Below are positions 1 through 9,108 of a stretch of 64,000 nucleotides of DNA, piece by piece. The stretch comes from Bdellovibrio sp. 28-41-41 (GTDB taxonomy: Bacteria > Bdellovibrionota > Bdellovibrionia > Bdellovibrionales > Bdellovibrionaceae), in assembly GCA_002256935.1 (NCBI GenBank), contig NCGL01000001.1, forward strand, positions 78,255-142,254, in the 5' to 3' direction. Every line of letters starts with the position of its first letter. The first letter of the stretch is position 1. Both the position numbers and the translations under genes were made by a program. Below the pieces are notes generated by a model. The model was not told the origin of the DNA, made no database searches, and saw nothing but the letters and a program-made list of their open reading frames with translations.

Positions 1-831
1 TAAGCGTGGGAAAGGACCTTTGATGTTTTCTAGTTTGCTCATATCGCGTTCGATCACGCGGAATTCTTCGGCGCGATTTTTAATTGTACGTTGAACGATG
101 TACTCAACAAACTGTTCCGCTAATTCCATATTATCGTACATGTCGTTGAAAGCCACTTCGGGCTCAACCATCCAAAACTCGATCAAGTGACGGCGAGTTT
201 TAGATTTCTCTGCGCGGAACGTGGGACCGAAGCAATACACTTTACCAAAAGCCGCTGCGGTTGCTTCCATATAAAGCTGACCCGATTGAGATAAGTACAT
301 TTTTTCGTCGAAATATTTAGTTTCAAATAAATTTGAAGTTCCTTCGCACGCGCTTGGAGTAAAGATTGGTGCGTCAGTCAAAGTGAAACCTCGGCCATCA
401 AAGAAATCACGAATGGCAGAAATAATTTCATGGCGAATACGCATGATCGCATGCTGACGTTTTGATCGCAGCCACAAGTGACGATTTTCCATTAGGAAAT
501 CAGTGCCGTGATCTTTCGGAGAAATAGGATAATTTTCAGACGCTGAGATAATTTCTAACGTCTTCGCGCCAATTTCAAAAACATTTTCATGTTTTGGATG
601 TTTTTTGACTATGCCGGTAACCTTGACCGAACTCTCTTGTGTTGCTTTATCGAAAAGCTCAAGGGCCGCGTCTTCGGCTTCGCCTTTGAAAAATACGCAA
701 GGAACAATTCCAGTTCCGTCACGTAATTCTAAGAATTTAACTTTTCCAGAAGAGCGGGCTTGGTAAACCCAACCTTTTAACTCAACTTGCTCACCAATAT
801 GATTCTTTAAATCACTAATAAAAAATCGCAT
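1..831 (-). CDS. asnS: Asparaginyl-tRNA synthetase, 3' end cut by window edge
   Basis: I translated this by hand: the frame runs from an ATG at 831 to the left edge with no stop (277 codons). The N-terminus begins [20 protein letters not shown], an OB-fold anticodon-binding domain with the class-II pattern [20 protein letters not shown]. It is followed by the class-II catalytic core, with motif-2-like [20 protein letters not shown] and EPEVAF. These are hallmarks of AsnRS (about 430-460 aa), which charges tRNA-Asn in the cytoplasm. AspRS is less likely, because the N-domain is short and the [16 protein letters not shown] segment is AsnRS-like. The C-terminal part lies outside the window. Confidence 0.93.
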   Translation of the reverse strand, partial: MRFFISDLKNHIGEQVELKGWVYQARSSGKVKFLELRDGTGIVPCVFFKGEAEDAALELFDKATQESSVKVTGIVKKHPKHENVFEIGAKTLEIISASENYPISPKDHGTDFLMENRHLWLRSKRQHAIMRIRHEIISAIRDFFDGRGFTLTDAPIFTPSACEGTSNLFETKYFDEKMYLSQSGQLYMEATAAAFGKVYCFGPTFRAEKSKTRRHLIEFWMVEPEVAFNDMYDNMELAEQFVEYIVQRTIKNRAEEFRVIERDMSKLENIKGPFPRL

Positions 832-938
832 AAAAACCTCGTTGCAATTTTTTATATGATTTACGGGATTAATCCAATCAAAATCCCTAGGAAAATCCCA
901 AGCCGAGCACCCCCTAGAGAGGGTTTTTGGCGCTGCGC

Positions 939-2183
939 TTAATGATTTAAGTAATTGTAAGCCTTTAGTAAATTTAATCGACCACGAGAGGCCACGCGGA
1001 ATTCATGATTTGGTGTGATATCCACAGAATTAATCAACGCTTCTTTGATCTGAGTCGATGTCGCTTTTGGAAAGGCGCTCATTAAAACAGCGACAGCGCC
1101 CGTGACAAACGGAGCCGCCATACTTGTACCTTTTAGGTAGTTGTATTTTTCGCCAGGAGTTGTGCTCATGATCGAATCACCTGGGGCCGCTAGATGCACC
1201 AAATTGAAGCTGCTATTAGAAAATGACGTCATGTAGTCGTTAGCATTCGAAGCACCTACGGTGATTTGTCCTGCAATACTAAATGCTGCAGGATAAGAAG
1301 GTTTTTCGTCTAAGTTGTTACCGTCGTTTCCCGCCGCAACAACAACCAAAACACCTTTAGCCGAAATTTCGTCAAAAGCGTCCTTCAGAGTAGCCACGCA
1401 CACACTGCCTCCCCAGCTGGCGTTAATGACTTTGGCACCACGTGAAACCACGTAATTCATAGCATTAATAGCGTCACTTAAAGATCCAGATCCATCATTC
1501 GAGATAAAAGGAGCCGCCACGATTTTAGCATTGGGTGCCACGCCTTTCATAATTCCACTGTGGTCAGAGGCAATAATTCCGGCCACATGAGTTCCATGTT
1601 CGTTTTGAATTGTGTAACTCGCCACGCCCGTGAAATTCATGCTTGAATAATCATCGACATAACCATTGCCGTCGTCGTCTTTACCGTTGTCAGGGATTTC
1701 TTTGGTGTTGATTAAGATTTGATTTTTTAGCTGTGAATGAGTCACATCAACGTAAGAGTCAACAACTCCGACAATCACGCTTGTTCCCGTGGCATTTTTT
1801 TGCCAAACAGAATCAGCCTGAATCATGGTTTGACCCCAAGTTTGATCGACTGTTGTTGTGTTTGTCGGCGTCAAAGGCTCTGACGTTCCGTGAATATCTT
1901 CCTGAGAGTAGAATTGAACTCTTTGGTCGTAGTGAATTTTTTTGATCTGAGATAAATTCTTTTCAACGAATTCTTTTTTGAAGTCTTCTTTAGAAAGACC
2001 ACTTTCTGTAGAAAAAGTGCCGTCTTCCCAACTGACTATGTACTGATTTTCAATCGTCTTGGAATTGCAAGGGTTCGAAGATTTTTCAACGAAGACGCTG
2101 TCCGCTGTTTTGCCGCTTTCTTGGGCGCAGGAAATTAAGTAAATAGTAGACGCAATTAAAAATACAAGTCTTACAACATCCAT
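939..2183 (-). CDS. Subtilisin-like serine protease (S8), predicted lipoprotein
   Basis: This is a 414-aa S8 peptidase. The N-terminus is a lipoprotein signal with lipobox LISC (Cys19), so it is probably anchored to a membrane facing the periplasm or cell surface. An N-terminal pro-region comes next (about 45-105). The catalytic triad is visible as Asp142 (in VVDSYVD), His196 (EHGTHVAG) and Ser354 (GTSMAAP), with oxyanion Asn286 (AAGNDG). The Asp motif reads DSY rather than the usual D-S/T-G. An acidic insert [13 protein letters not shown] looks like a Ca-binding loop and also occurs in the second subtilase at 51.7 kb. A GGAG Shine-Dalgarno lies 7 nt before the ATG. It sits alone upstream of asnS. 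Confidence 0.9.
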   Translation of the reverse strand: MDVVRLVFLIASTIYLISCAQESGKTADSVFVEKSSNPCNSKTIENQYIVSWEDGTFSTESGLSKEDFKKEFVEKNLSQIKKIHYDQRVQFYSQEDIHGTSEPLTPTNTTTVDQTWGQTMIQADSVWQKNATGTSVIVGVVDSYVDVTHSQLKNQILINTKEIPDNGKDDDGNGYVDDYSSMNFTGVASYTIQNEHGTHVAGIIASDHSGIMKGVAPNAKIVAAPFISNDGSGSLSDAINAMNYVVSRGAKVINASWGGSVCVATLKDAFDEISAKGVLVVVAAGNDGNNLDEKPSYPAAFSIAGQITVGASNANDYMTSFSNSSFNLVHLAAPGDSIMSTTPGEKYNYLKGTSMAAPFVTGAVAVLMSAFPKATSTQIKEALINSVDITPNHEFRVASRGRLNLLKAYNYLNH

Positions 2184-2518
2184 GATGTAACTCCGTGTGC
2201 GGTGGTCCCTGTATTGATGACTCTCAAGGGGCCTGTTCTGGTGAACTCATCGACGTAAAACCCGCGCAGAAGGAGTCTATTATTGTAAAACTGGACTTCG
2301 ATCGAGTCGCGGTATTGAGCAAAAAATCTGGTAGAAAAAAAGAAGAAAGTAATTAACCGGTTAGGAAAATCTGGTGTTGAAATTATTTTTGCGCCTAGGA
2401 AAAAATGTTCCTCTTAAAGATAGGACTAGCTAGTTTTTGGTAGAGTACATTTGGAGCTAGATTGTGAAATCAGATCTGGTTAGAATGTAGATTCCAAACG
2501 TTTTTAGGAGCCACCACC
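2184..2518. other. Divergent intergenic region between two peptidase genes
   Basis: This gap of 335 bases separates the minus-strand subtilase from the plus-strand S9 peptidase, so it must hold both promoters. I see no ORF with a ribosome binding site, no RNA gene and no convincing -35/-10 pair. The only clear element is the AGGAG Shine-Dalgarno just before the peptidase start at 2519. Confidence 0.5.
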
Positions 2519-4399
2519 ATGAGACTTTTCCAGATCCTATTTGCTGTGATTTTAGCCGCACAGATTTCATTTTCTAAAAAAGACAGTTTGATTCCCTTAA
2601 GAGATTTTTTCAAAAATCCGGATTCAACTAATTACCAAATTTCACCGGATGGGAAGTGGATTTCTTATTTAAAACCATATGAACGTCGCATGAATATTCA
2701 TATCAAAGAAAACAAAGATAGTGGACAAGAAGTCAGACTCACTGCTAGTGCCGATCGTGATATCGTAAACTATTTTTGGAAGGGAAATGGCCACGTAATT
2801 TACACTCGTGATTTTGGTGGTGATGAAAATTTTCACGTATTCACAGTGGATGTTCACGCTAAAACTGAAAAAGATGTCACTAACTTTCCCAACACCCGCG
2901 CAGAAATTATCGATTCGATGGAAAACGTCAGAGATGACGAGATCGTGATTTCGCACAACATGCGCGACAAGAAGGTATTCGATGTTTTTAGATTGAATAT
3001 TAAAACTGGGAAACTGGTACTGCTGGCGCAAAATCCAGGATCAATTACGGGCTGGGTGACAGATCATAACGGCAAGCTCAGAGTCGCCGTAGAATCTGAA
3101 GGTGTCGACTACAATATCTTGTATCGAGATTCTGAAGGTCAAAAATTTTCGAAAATCTTAACGTATCCCTACAAAGACTCTTTCTCTCCACTCTTCTTTA
3201 CCTTCGATAATAAAAATCTTTACGCAGCATCAAATTTAAATCGCGATAAAGAGTCTATTGTTGAGTTCGACATGAAAAGCAAAAAGGAAACACGGATCAT
3301 TTATCAACATCCTGATGTTGATGTGGACACATTGATGTATTCAAAAAAGAGAAAGGTATTAACATCTGCTCGTTTTGTAACTTGGAAAACGACGGCGCAG
3401 TTCTTTGATCCTGTGACTGAAGGAATTTATAACAAAGTCTCAGAAAAGTTAGTTGGCAAAGAAGTTCGTTTTGTATCGACAACTAAGAACGAAGATCTAT
3501 TTATTGTACGTTCTGTCTCTGACCGTTCGCTGGGTGCTTTTTACCTTTATGATGCCAATCGCGATGAACTTAAACTTCTTGCGCAAGTGGCGCCGTGGTT
3601 AGATGAAGAAAAATTAAATCCCATGAAGCCTGTTAGCTACCAATCGCGAGATGGCTTAGTAATCAATGGCTACCTGACTCTACCAAAAAATAAAAAAGCT
3701 AAAAACTTACCTATAATCATAAATCCTCACGGTGGCCCGTGGGCACGTGATATTTGGGGATACAATGCTCAGGTGCAGTTCCTGGCTAATCGTGGTTACG
3801 GAGTTTTGCAGATGAACTTTCGTGGATCTACGGGTTATGGAAAATCATTCTTGCAAGCATCCTACAAACAATGGGGTTTAAAGATGCAAGAAGACATCAC
3901 GGATGGAGTGAAATGGCTAGTCCAAGAGGGCATTGCGGACGAGAGCAAGATTTGCATTTACGGCGGATCTTACGGTGGCTATGCCACACTTTCAGGTTTG
4001 GTGAAGGATCCAAATCTGTATGCGTGCGGAGTCGATTTTGTCGGTGTTTCTAACTTATTTACGTTCATGAACACAATACCGCCCTATTGGACCGCAGAGC
4101 TTGAAAAATTTTACGAAATGGTTGGCCATCCCGAGAAAGACAAAGCTCAGTTTACGGCCACCTCGCCCGCTTTAAACGCGGAAAAAATAAAAGCCCCATT
4201 GTTAGTAGTTCAGGGCGCAAAAGATCCGCGTGTAAATAAAGTCGAATCTGACCAAATGGTGCAGGCATTAGAAAAACGCGGCGTGAAAGTTCAGTACATT
4301 GTAAAAGACAATGAAGGCCATGGTTTTAGAAATGAAGAAAATCGCATTGAGTTTTATGAAGCGATGGAAGCGTTTCTAAAAAAGCACATCGGAAATTAG
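2519..4399 (+). CDS. Secreted S9 family prolyl oligopeptidase / acylaminoacyl peptidase-like
   Basis: A 626-aa protein with a signal peptide (MRLFQILFAVILAAQISFS), so it acts in the envelope or outside the cell. Residues about 30-370 have the low-identity, blade-like pattern of an S9 beta-propeller (for example SPDGKWISYL). The C-terminal alpha/beta-hydrolase domain carries the nucleophile in GGSYGGY (Ser484), Asp569 (GAKDPRV) and His601 (NEGHGF). Family members cleave short peptides, often dipeptides or acylated residues, from N-termini. It has a strong SD (AGGAG) and no operon partner. The exact subfamily (DPP-IV, acylaminoacyl, or Xaa-Pro) cannot be set by eye. Confidence 0.9.
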   Translation: MRLFQILFAVILAAQISFSKKDSLIPLRDFFKNPDSTNYQISPDGKWISYLKPYERRMNIHIKENKDSGQEVRLTASADRDIVNYFWKGNGHVIYTRDFGGDENFHVFTVDVHAKTEKDVTNFPNTRAEIIDSMENVRDDEIVISHNMRDKKVFDVFRLNIKTGKLVLLAQNPGSITGWVTDHNGKLRVAVESEGVDYNILYRDSEGQKFSKILTYPYKDSFSPLFFTFDNKNLYAASNLNRDKESIVEFDMKSKKETRIIYQHPDVDVDTLMYSKKRKVLTSARFVTWKTTAQFFDPVTEGIYNKVSEKLVGKEVRFVSTTKNEDLFIVRSVSDRSLGAFYLYDANRDELKLLAQVAPWLDEEKLNPMKPVSYQSRDGLVINGYLTLPKNKKAKNLPIIINPHGGPWARDIWGYNAQVQFLANRGYGVLQMNFRGSTGYGKSFLQASYKQWGLKMQEDITDGVKWLVQEGIADESKICIYGGSYGGYATLSGLVKDPNLYACGVDFVGVSNLFTFMNTIPPYWTAELEKFYEMVGHPEKDKAQFTATSPALNAEKIKAPLLVVQGAKDPRVNKVESDQMVQALEKRGVKVQYIVKDNEGHGFRNEENRIEFYEAMEAFLKKHIGN

Positions 4400-4524
4400 G
4401 CATAGTGCTTGCTACTCCTTGAAGGCAACTTTGAGAGTTCGTTTTGCTGCACTTAAACCGGGGATCTTAGAAAGATTTACAGGAACGTGCCGTAAACAGA
4501 CACTTTGGGCTTTATGGGGATGTT

Positions 4525-5025
4525 ATGCTGAGCACATTATTTATCAAAAAAATATTCTACTTTTTTACGACAGGAACATTGTTGTTTTACATCGTTTCGT
4601 TTGAAACCCAAGGACAAGCATCGGTCGGCGTTGAAGAAATTGCTCGTAAAGAGCTGATTCAGTGCCAAGAAAAAGTACGCGCCATGAATAGTGGTTATCC
4701 GTTTACATTAAAAAGCAAATTTCAAATTACCTATAAAAATATACTAAGACTTAGCCCTGCTGAACAAAAAGCAGTTTCGGCTTATTTAAAAGAAATTAAA
4801 TCGTCTTTGGTTAAAGACGGCGATACGAATCCTTTAAAAGTGTCTGCGTATAAATTTGAAGGCAAAGCGCATGAAACTCTAGGATTTAAAGTCGTTGTGC
4901 AAACCTGGTCTGAAACAACTGACCAAATTACCTATTTCTTAGATAAAAACGCGCAGATTTTATTTAAACATGTTGATGGATTTGTTCCAGTTAAAAACTG
5001 GACATGTGAAAAGGACGCTAATTAG
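4525..5025 (+). CDS. Hypothetical secreted protein
   Basis: 166 aa with no family I recognise. The N-terminus (MLSTLFIKKIFYFFTTGTLL) is a long basic-hydrophobic segment consistent with a signal peptide or membrane anchor. The rest is a mixed alpha/beta soluble domain of about 130 residues with two cysteines (near residues 47 and 161), which could form a disulfide in the periplasm. A GGGGA Shine-Dalgarno is placed 5 nt before the ATG, supporting the start. Its 3' end overlaps the convergent gene on the other strand by 8 nt. Confidence 0.65.
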   Translation: MLSTLFIKKIFYFFTTGTLLFYIVSFETQGQASVGVEEIARKELIQCQEKVRAMNSGYPFTLKSKFQITYKNILRLSPAEQKAVSAYLKEIKSSLVKDGDTNPLKVSAYKFEGKAHETLGFKVVVQTWSETTDQITYFLDKNAQILFKHVDGFVPVKNWTCEKDAN

Positions 5026-5626
5026 AATAAAATTTTTCGCAGCTATTCTGTCTTGATAGTGTGAGTGGCTTAATGTTTTGAGCATTGTATGTTTTGCGAA
5101 TTTCAGAAAATTGCGCGTACGCTGACGAATCGTTTTTAATTGCCTGATACAGCGAATATTTAGATTTTATCGAACCGTTGATTTGCTCCAATATGCCAAA
5201 TATCTGAGATTCTATTTCATAGTTAGCTTCAGTCTTTTTTTGTTTCAGATACACGGCAGTTTCGTTTAATACGGTCGCTACATCAGAACTCTCTACACGA
5301 AGACCTGTTTCCCAAAGTGTAAATAGAGCGTACCACTTTTCTACCAGATTTTTGGATTTACCATAGACCTTGTCGTTCAGTTCGCCGCGCAGTTGAACTT
5401 CAGGGAATTGCTTTTTTATCTCTAAAGCCATTCCAACGTTGGCCATTACATCGCCCCAGCCGCCGGTATTTTCGTGAGGTTTAAGGCCCATGCTTTCTAG
5501 AGCGTATTCAGGCAAAGTCAGTGGAACTCCAGAGACGACATTAACAGATTGGGCAGCTGGGCCCAAACTGTAAGAGCTAATAAAAGGGTAGAAATAAGAG
5601 TCCACAAACGGATCATGCGCATGCAT
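5018..5626 (-). CDS. Hypothetical protein, possibly 5'-truncated
   Basis: 202 aa from the first ATG, with no family recognised. The N-terminal third (HDPFVDSYFYPF, GWGDVMANVGMALEIKK) has a well-formed protein-like composition; the C-terminal part is helical. The same frame stays open for 21 codons upstream of the ATG (to 5689) and encodes a plausible continuation (SRPVGVYIAGFF), but this stretch has no ATG, GTG or TTG. No Shine-Dalgarno precedes the ATG. The gene may start at a rare codon, depend on the upstream punA transcript, or have lost its 5' end. It follows punA by 78 nt. Confidence 0.5.
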   Translation of the reverse strand: MHAHDPFVDSYFYPFISSYSLGPAAQSVNVVSGVPLTLPEYALESMGLKPHENTGGWGDVMANVGMALEIKKQFPEVQLRGELNDKVYGKSKNLVEKWYALFTLWETGLRVESSDVATVLNETAVYLKQKKTEANYEIESQIFGILEQINGSIKSKYSLYQAIKNDSSAYAQFSEIRKTYNAQNIKPLTLSRQNSCEKFYSN

Positions 5627-5678
5627 GAAGAAACCAGCAATATAAACACCAACCGGGCGTGAATAAGAGGCGATTAAA

Positions 5679-5697
5679 CTGTTTAAGATTTAAACAG
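5679..5697. repeat. Perfect 8-bp inverted repeat downstream of punA
   Basis: CTGTTTAA and TTAAACAG are separated by only three bases (GAT). The site lies just after the punA stop, before the 202-aa unknown gene. There is no U-run, so a simple intrinsic terminator is unlikely. The near-continuous dyad is the kind of site a dimeric repressor binds, but that is inference. Confidence 0.5.
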
Positions 5698-5704
5698 AAA
5701 ACAA

Positions 5705-6529
5705 TTAAAGGGATTCAATTAACTGGCGCATGAAATCAGAAAACTTTTGTTCAACTTTCTTTGCCGTTTCTGTGACTTCCTCATGAGATAACTTTTGTCG
5801 TGAGATCCCTGCCGCCAAGTTTGTAATACAGCTTAGAGCACCTACACGTAAACCAAGGTGATTAGCCGCGATCGCTTCAGGCACTGTCGACATACCCACG
5901 GCTTTACCGCCTAGAAGCTTTAAATAACGGACTTCCGCGGGGGTTTCGTAAGTGGGTCCACTAACGCCGCAGTATATACCTTTGTGATATTTCGTCGCCA
6001 TTTTTTGAAATATTTTTTCCATCTTTGCAATTAAAGAATGGTCATACGCTTCTGTCATGTCTGGGAAACGAGGCCCGAGTTCTTTTATATTTGGGCCCAT
6101 GAGAGGATTGCTACCCATTAAATTAATATGGTCTTCGATGATCATAAATTCACCAGCTTGCATTGTATCGCCAAAGCCACCTGCTGAGTTTGTAAGAATC
6201 AAAGTTTCGATTCCCAGAAGAGCCAGTGTCCGCGTCGGGAACACAACGGATTCCATGCTATGGCCCTCGTAGTAATGATTGCGCCCTTGAAGAATGACTA
6301 CGTTCTTGTTTCCAAGAGTTCCAAAAATTAGATTACCTTTATGGCCTTCCACAGTCGTCGACATGAAATGGGGGATATCGTTATAAGAAATCTTGCAAGA
6401 AACTTGAACTTGATCCACAAAAGCGCCCAAGCCAGAACCTAGAATGATGCCGATCTGGGGCTTCACGGCCGTCTGTGTACGAATGTATTTAACGGCTTCT
6501 GTTAAGTTATCGATGACTTGGTTTTTCAA
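5705..6529 (-). CDS. punA: Purine nucleoside phosphorylase (trimeric PNP family)
   Basis: 274 aa, the usual length for trimeric PNP (class I, high molecular weight inosine/guanosine type). Family marks are IILGSGLGAF near the N-terminus, the VEGHKG loop, the QGRNHYYEG phosphate-binding segment, LTNSAGG and GMSTVPEA. The enzyme splits purine (deoxy)nucleosides with phosphate into the base and (deoxy)ribose-1-phosphate in the cytoplasm. It is the third gene of a deoC-deoA-punA group on the same strand, separated from deoA by 114 nt that contain an inverted repeat. Confidence 0.94.
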   Translation of the reverse strand: MKNQVIDNLTEAVKYIRTQTAVKPQIGIILGSGLGAFVDQVQVSCKISYNDIPHFMSTTVEGHKGNLIFGTLGNKNVVILQGRNHYYEGHSMESVVFPTRTLALLGIETLILTNSAGGFGDTMQAGEFMIIEDHINLMGSNPLMGPNIKELGPRFPDMTEAYDHSLIAKMEKIFQKMATKYHKGIYCGVSGPTYETPAEVRYLKLLGGKAVGMSTVPEAIAANHLGLRVGALSCITNLAAGISRQKLSHEEVTETAKKVEQKFSDFMRQLIESL

Positions 6530-6595
6530 AATTACCCCTTATCCCTAGAGATTTCCATAATTTAATCACTAAAAAGGATAATAAGTCTAGAGAGT

Positions 6596-6626
6596 TTTTG
6601 GTTACAAAAAAATGCCATAACCAAAA
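6596..6626. repeat. Perfect 9-bp inverted repeat between deoA and punA
   Basis: The arms TTTTGGTTA and TAACCAAAA are separated by 13 bases, located after the deoA stop and before punA. No U-run follows the hairpin on the minus strand, so it may modulate mRNA stability or differential expression rather than terminate transcription. The function is inferred from position only. Confidence 0.45.
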
Positions 6627-6643
6627 CACCGAAAGAAAATGGC

Positions 6644-7960
6644 TTAAGTGAAATGATGTAGAATCAATTTATCTTTTTTCGTTTTTGTACTTTTGGTAAC
6701 AAAAGACGCTTCTAGATCAGGCACCGCATGTTTGAACAAATCCTGGTTATCGCCATGAATTGTGTAAACTACATCGCCTTTGTTAACAGCATCACCGATT
6801 TTACAATGGAATTCGATTCCCGCTGTGCCTTCGATAGTATCTTCTTTGATTCTGCGACCCGCTTTGATTTTGATTGCGGCTAAACCTATTTTCTCGACAT
6901 CAAATGAATGGATGAACCCTTTTTTCTTTGCTTTAACTACAAGGGAACTACTTGGCAGAGGCAGTTTTTCAATGTTTCCCGTGTGAAGCACGCAAAGTTC
7001 TTTGAATTTATCCCAAGCCTTTCCTGACTCCAAAATTTCCTTGGCGTGAGCGTAACTTTTTTCGCGATTTTTATATTTGCCCGTTAAAAACATCATTTCA
7101 GATGCAAGCACTAGGCTTAACTCGCGCGTGTCAGCATATGAATCATAGCCGTACTTGTTGATGTGAGTTCTGTTTTTCAGGATCTCGACACATTCAAATA
7201 CTTCTAAAGAATTTCCGGCGTAGCGACCCAGAGGCTGATTCATCGAAGTTATGTAAGCCGAGATTTTTTTCCCGTATCGTTTAGCAATTTTCATTAGGTA
7301 CTTTGCCAAAATTGCAGCATCTTTAGATTTCTTCATGAAGGCGCCGGAGCCGTATTTAACATCTAGGACCAAGCCGTCGACACCTTCTGCTAATTTCTTT
7401 GACATGATACTAGCGCATATCAATGGAATGCAATCAACCGTCGCAGTCACATCTCGAAGGGCATATAGTTTTTTATCAGCTGGGCAAATTTCTTTAGTTT
7501 GACCAATGAAAGCAATTTCGTGCTTTTTAATAGCTTCAATAAACTGTTTCAAATTTAATTGCGTATTAAATCCGGGAATAGATTCAAGCTTATCCAAGGT
7601 TCCGCCGGTGTGACCAAGGCCACGACCAGAAATCATTGGAACGGGAATTCCCGCAGCAGCGACGATTGGTCCTAAAATCAAACTTGTTTTATCGCCGACG
7701 CCGCCCGTGGAATGTTTATCCACTTTAAATTTTTTAATTTCAGAAAAGTCTACAGTGATGCCAGAGTTGATCATCGATTTGGTTAAACCGAAGGTTTCTT
7801 TCTCGGTCATACCGTTAAAAAATACGGTCATTAGCCATGCGGACATTTGATAGTCGGGAACTTCGCCGCGGGTGTATGCTTGAATGAGACAATCAATTTC
7901 TTCTAGTTCGAGTTCGTGGTTGTCTCTTTTTTTCTTAATAATTTCAGTTTGTAATAACAT
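6644..7960 (-). CDS. deoA: Thymidine / pyrimidine-nucleoside phosphorylase
   Basis: 438 aa, full length for the NP-II family (E. coli DeoA is about 440). The phosphate-binding signature KHSTGGVGDKTSL and the MISGRGLGHTGGTLDKLES segment are both present, as is the C-terminal lipoyl-like hammerhead domain (AAIKIKAGRRIKEDTIE). It converts thymidine and deoxyuridine (and perhaps uridine) plus phosphate into base and deoxyribose-1-phosphate. Its stop lies only 114 nt from punA, and deoC ends 6 nt upstream of its start, so the three genes are one operon. Strict thymidine versus broad pyrimidine specificity cannot be read from the sequence. Confidence 0.93.
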   Translation of the reverse strand: MLLQTEIIKKKRDNHELELEEIDCLIQAYTRGEVPDYQMSAWLMTVFFNGMTEKETFGLTKSMINSGITVDFSEIKKFKVDKHSTGGVGDKTSLILGPIVAAAGIPVPMISGRGLGHTGGTLDKLESIPGFNTQLNLKQFIEAIKKHEIAFIGQTKEICPADKKLYALRDVTATVDCIPLICASIMSKKLAEGVDGLVLDVKYGSGAFMKKSKDAAILAKYLMKIAKRYGKKISAYITSMNQPLGRYAGNSLEVFECVEILKNRTHINKYGYDSYADTRELSLVLASEMMFLTGKYKNREKSYAHAKEILESGKAWDKFKELCVLHTGNIEKLPLPSSSLVVKAKKKGFIHSFDVEKIGLAAIKIKAGRRIKEDTIEGTAGIEFHCKIGDAVNKGDVVYTIHGDNQDLFKHAVPDLEASFVTKSTKTKKDKLILHHFT

Positions 7961-7966
7961 AATTTC

Positions 7967-8632
7967 CTAGTAGCTAGATTTTGATTCCATGCCTTGTACA
8001 AGGCCTACACCAGATGAAGTGCCTAATCGGTTGGCACCGGCTGCAATAAATTCTAATGCTTGAGCTTTGTTTTTTATTCCGCCGCTGGCTTTGATTTTCA
8101 TATGTGCGCCTAAATTCTGTTTAAATAAAACGATATCGTTGAGTTGAGCACCAGCCGTAGAAAATCCAGTAGATGTTTTCACGAACTGCGCGCCGGCAGA
8201 TTCAATAATTTTACATGCGGACACTTTTTCTTCATCGGTGAGCAAACACGTTTCAATAATAACTTTCAACGTGTTTCCTTGGCAGGCTTTGACAACCGTT
8301 TTGATATCTAATTCCGCCAATGCAAAATCTTTATCTTTTAGTGCGCCAATGTTGATAACCATGTCAACTTCGCGGGCGCCATGTTGAATAGCCCAATCAG
8401 CTTCAAATGCTTTTGTTGATGAATGACTTGCGCCCAGAGGAAAACCGACAACAGTACATACTTTTACATCAGTGCCCATTAACCACCGGGAACACGTCGG
8501 GACCCAATATGAATTTACACAAACAGAAAAGAAGTGGTGAGTCTTAGCCTCTTCGGAGAGCTTAACAAATTCAGCCATGCGGCTTTCCGGCTTTAAAAGG
8601 GTGTGATCAATGTATGAAGCTAGATTTTCCAT
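7967..8632 (-). CDS. deoC: Deoxyribose-phosphate aldolase
   Basis: 221 aa, a typical DERA length. It has IDHTLLKP at the N-terminus, VCTVVGFPLG, EVDMVINIG and the active-site segment VKTSTGF, whose Lys forms the Schiff base, followed by IKASGGI with the second conserved Lys. DERA cleaves deoxyribose-5-phosphate to glyceraldehyde-3-phosphate and acetaldehyde. It is the first gene of deoC-deoA-punA. A phosphopentomutase (deoB), needed to link the phosphorylases to DERA, is not in this window. The ATG at 8632 has no strong Shine-Dalgarno. Confidence 0.94.
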   Translation of the reverse strand: MENLASYIDHTLLKPESRMAEFVKLSEEAKTHHFFSVCVNSYWVPTCSRWLMGTDVKVCTVVGFPLGASHSSTKAFEADWAIQHGAREVDMVINIGALKDKDFALAELDIKTVVKACQGNTLKVIIETCLLTDEEKVSACKIIESAGAQFVKTSTGFSTAGAQLNDIVLFKQNLGAHMKIKASGGIKNKAQALEFIAAGANRLGTSSGVGLVQGMESKSSY

Positions 8633-8698
8633 AAACTAGATTAAATAGACAACAAAAGCGTTTGTCAAAAATGATTGTAACCGTTAGTGTTGATACTG

Positions 8699-9088
8699 AT
8701 GAAATTCTTGCAGATTTTTACAGCATTGATGTTTCTAGTAAGTGCCGTGCCTACGTGGGCACAATCACAGTCTACGTTTAAACGAACAACAGCAACCATT
8801 CTGTTTTCTAGCATCGGCGGCGGCATTCTAGGGCTAAGCACACTTAGCTTTTACGGTAAGCCTCAGGAGCACACGGATAATATCACTAATGGCGTCCTGA
8901 TTGGATTAATAGCCGGCGTTAGTTATGTGTTGTATGATAATTACGATCAGCGTTCAGCCGCAAATGACAATCGGTTGCCCCAGAAATTACAGCAGCAAGC
9001 TCTATTTCAAGCATCAGATCCATCTACAAATAAAAAAAGAGGCCCTGATTTAAGCTGGCCTCTTTTGTCGTTTCAATATCAATGGTAG
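8699..9088 (+). CDS. Hypothetical exported membrane protein
   Basis: About 129 aa from the ATG at 8699 (in-frame GTG 8687 and TTG 8690 are alternatives). I chose 8699 because it gives a clean signal peptide, MKFLQIFTALMFLVSAVPTWAQ. Two further hydrophobic segments (LFSSIGGGILGLSTLSF and GVLIGLIAGVSYVLY) look like a glycine-rich membrane hairpin. The C-terminus is hydrophilic. No family recognised. It is transcribed divergently from deoC. A terminator-like hairpin lies inside its last 18 codons, which is unusual. Confidence 0.6.
   Translation: MKFLQIFTALMFLVSAVPTWAQSQSTFKRTTATILFSSIGGGILGLSTLSFYGKPQEHTDNITNGVLIGLIAGVSYVLYDNYDQRSAANDNRLPQKLQQQALFQASDPSTNKKRGPDLSWPLLSFQYQW
9035..9066. terminator. 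Hairpin with A/T-rich flanks inside the 3' coding end
   Basis: The arms AAAAGAGGCC and GGCCTCTTTT form a perfect 10-bp stem with a 12-base loop. It has the form of a bidirectional intrinsic terminator and sits between two convergent genes (the exported protein and pilT). It overlaps the last coding segment of the plus-strand gene. Its U-run is short. Confidence 0.55.
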
Positions 9089-9108
9089 AAAATAACTAAA
9101 ATAAGGAA

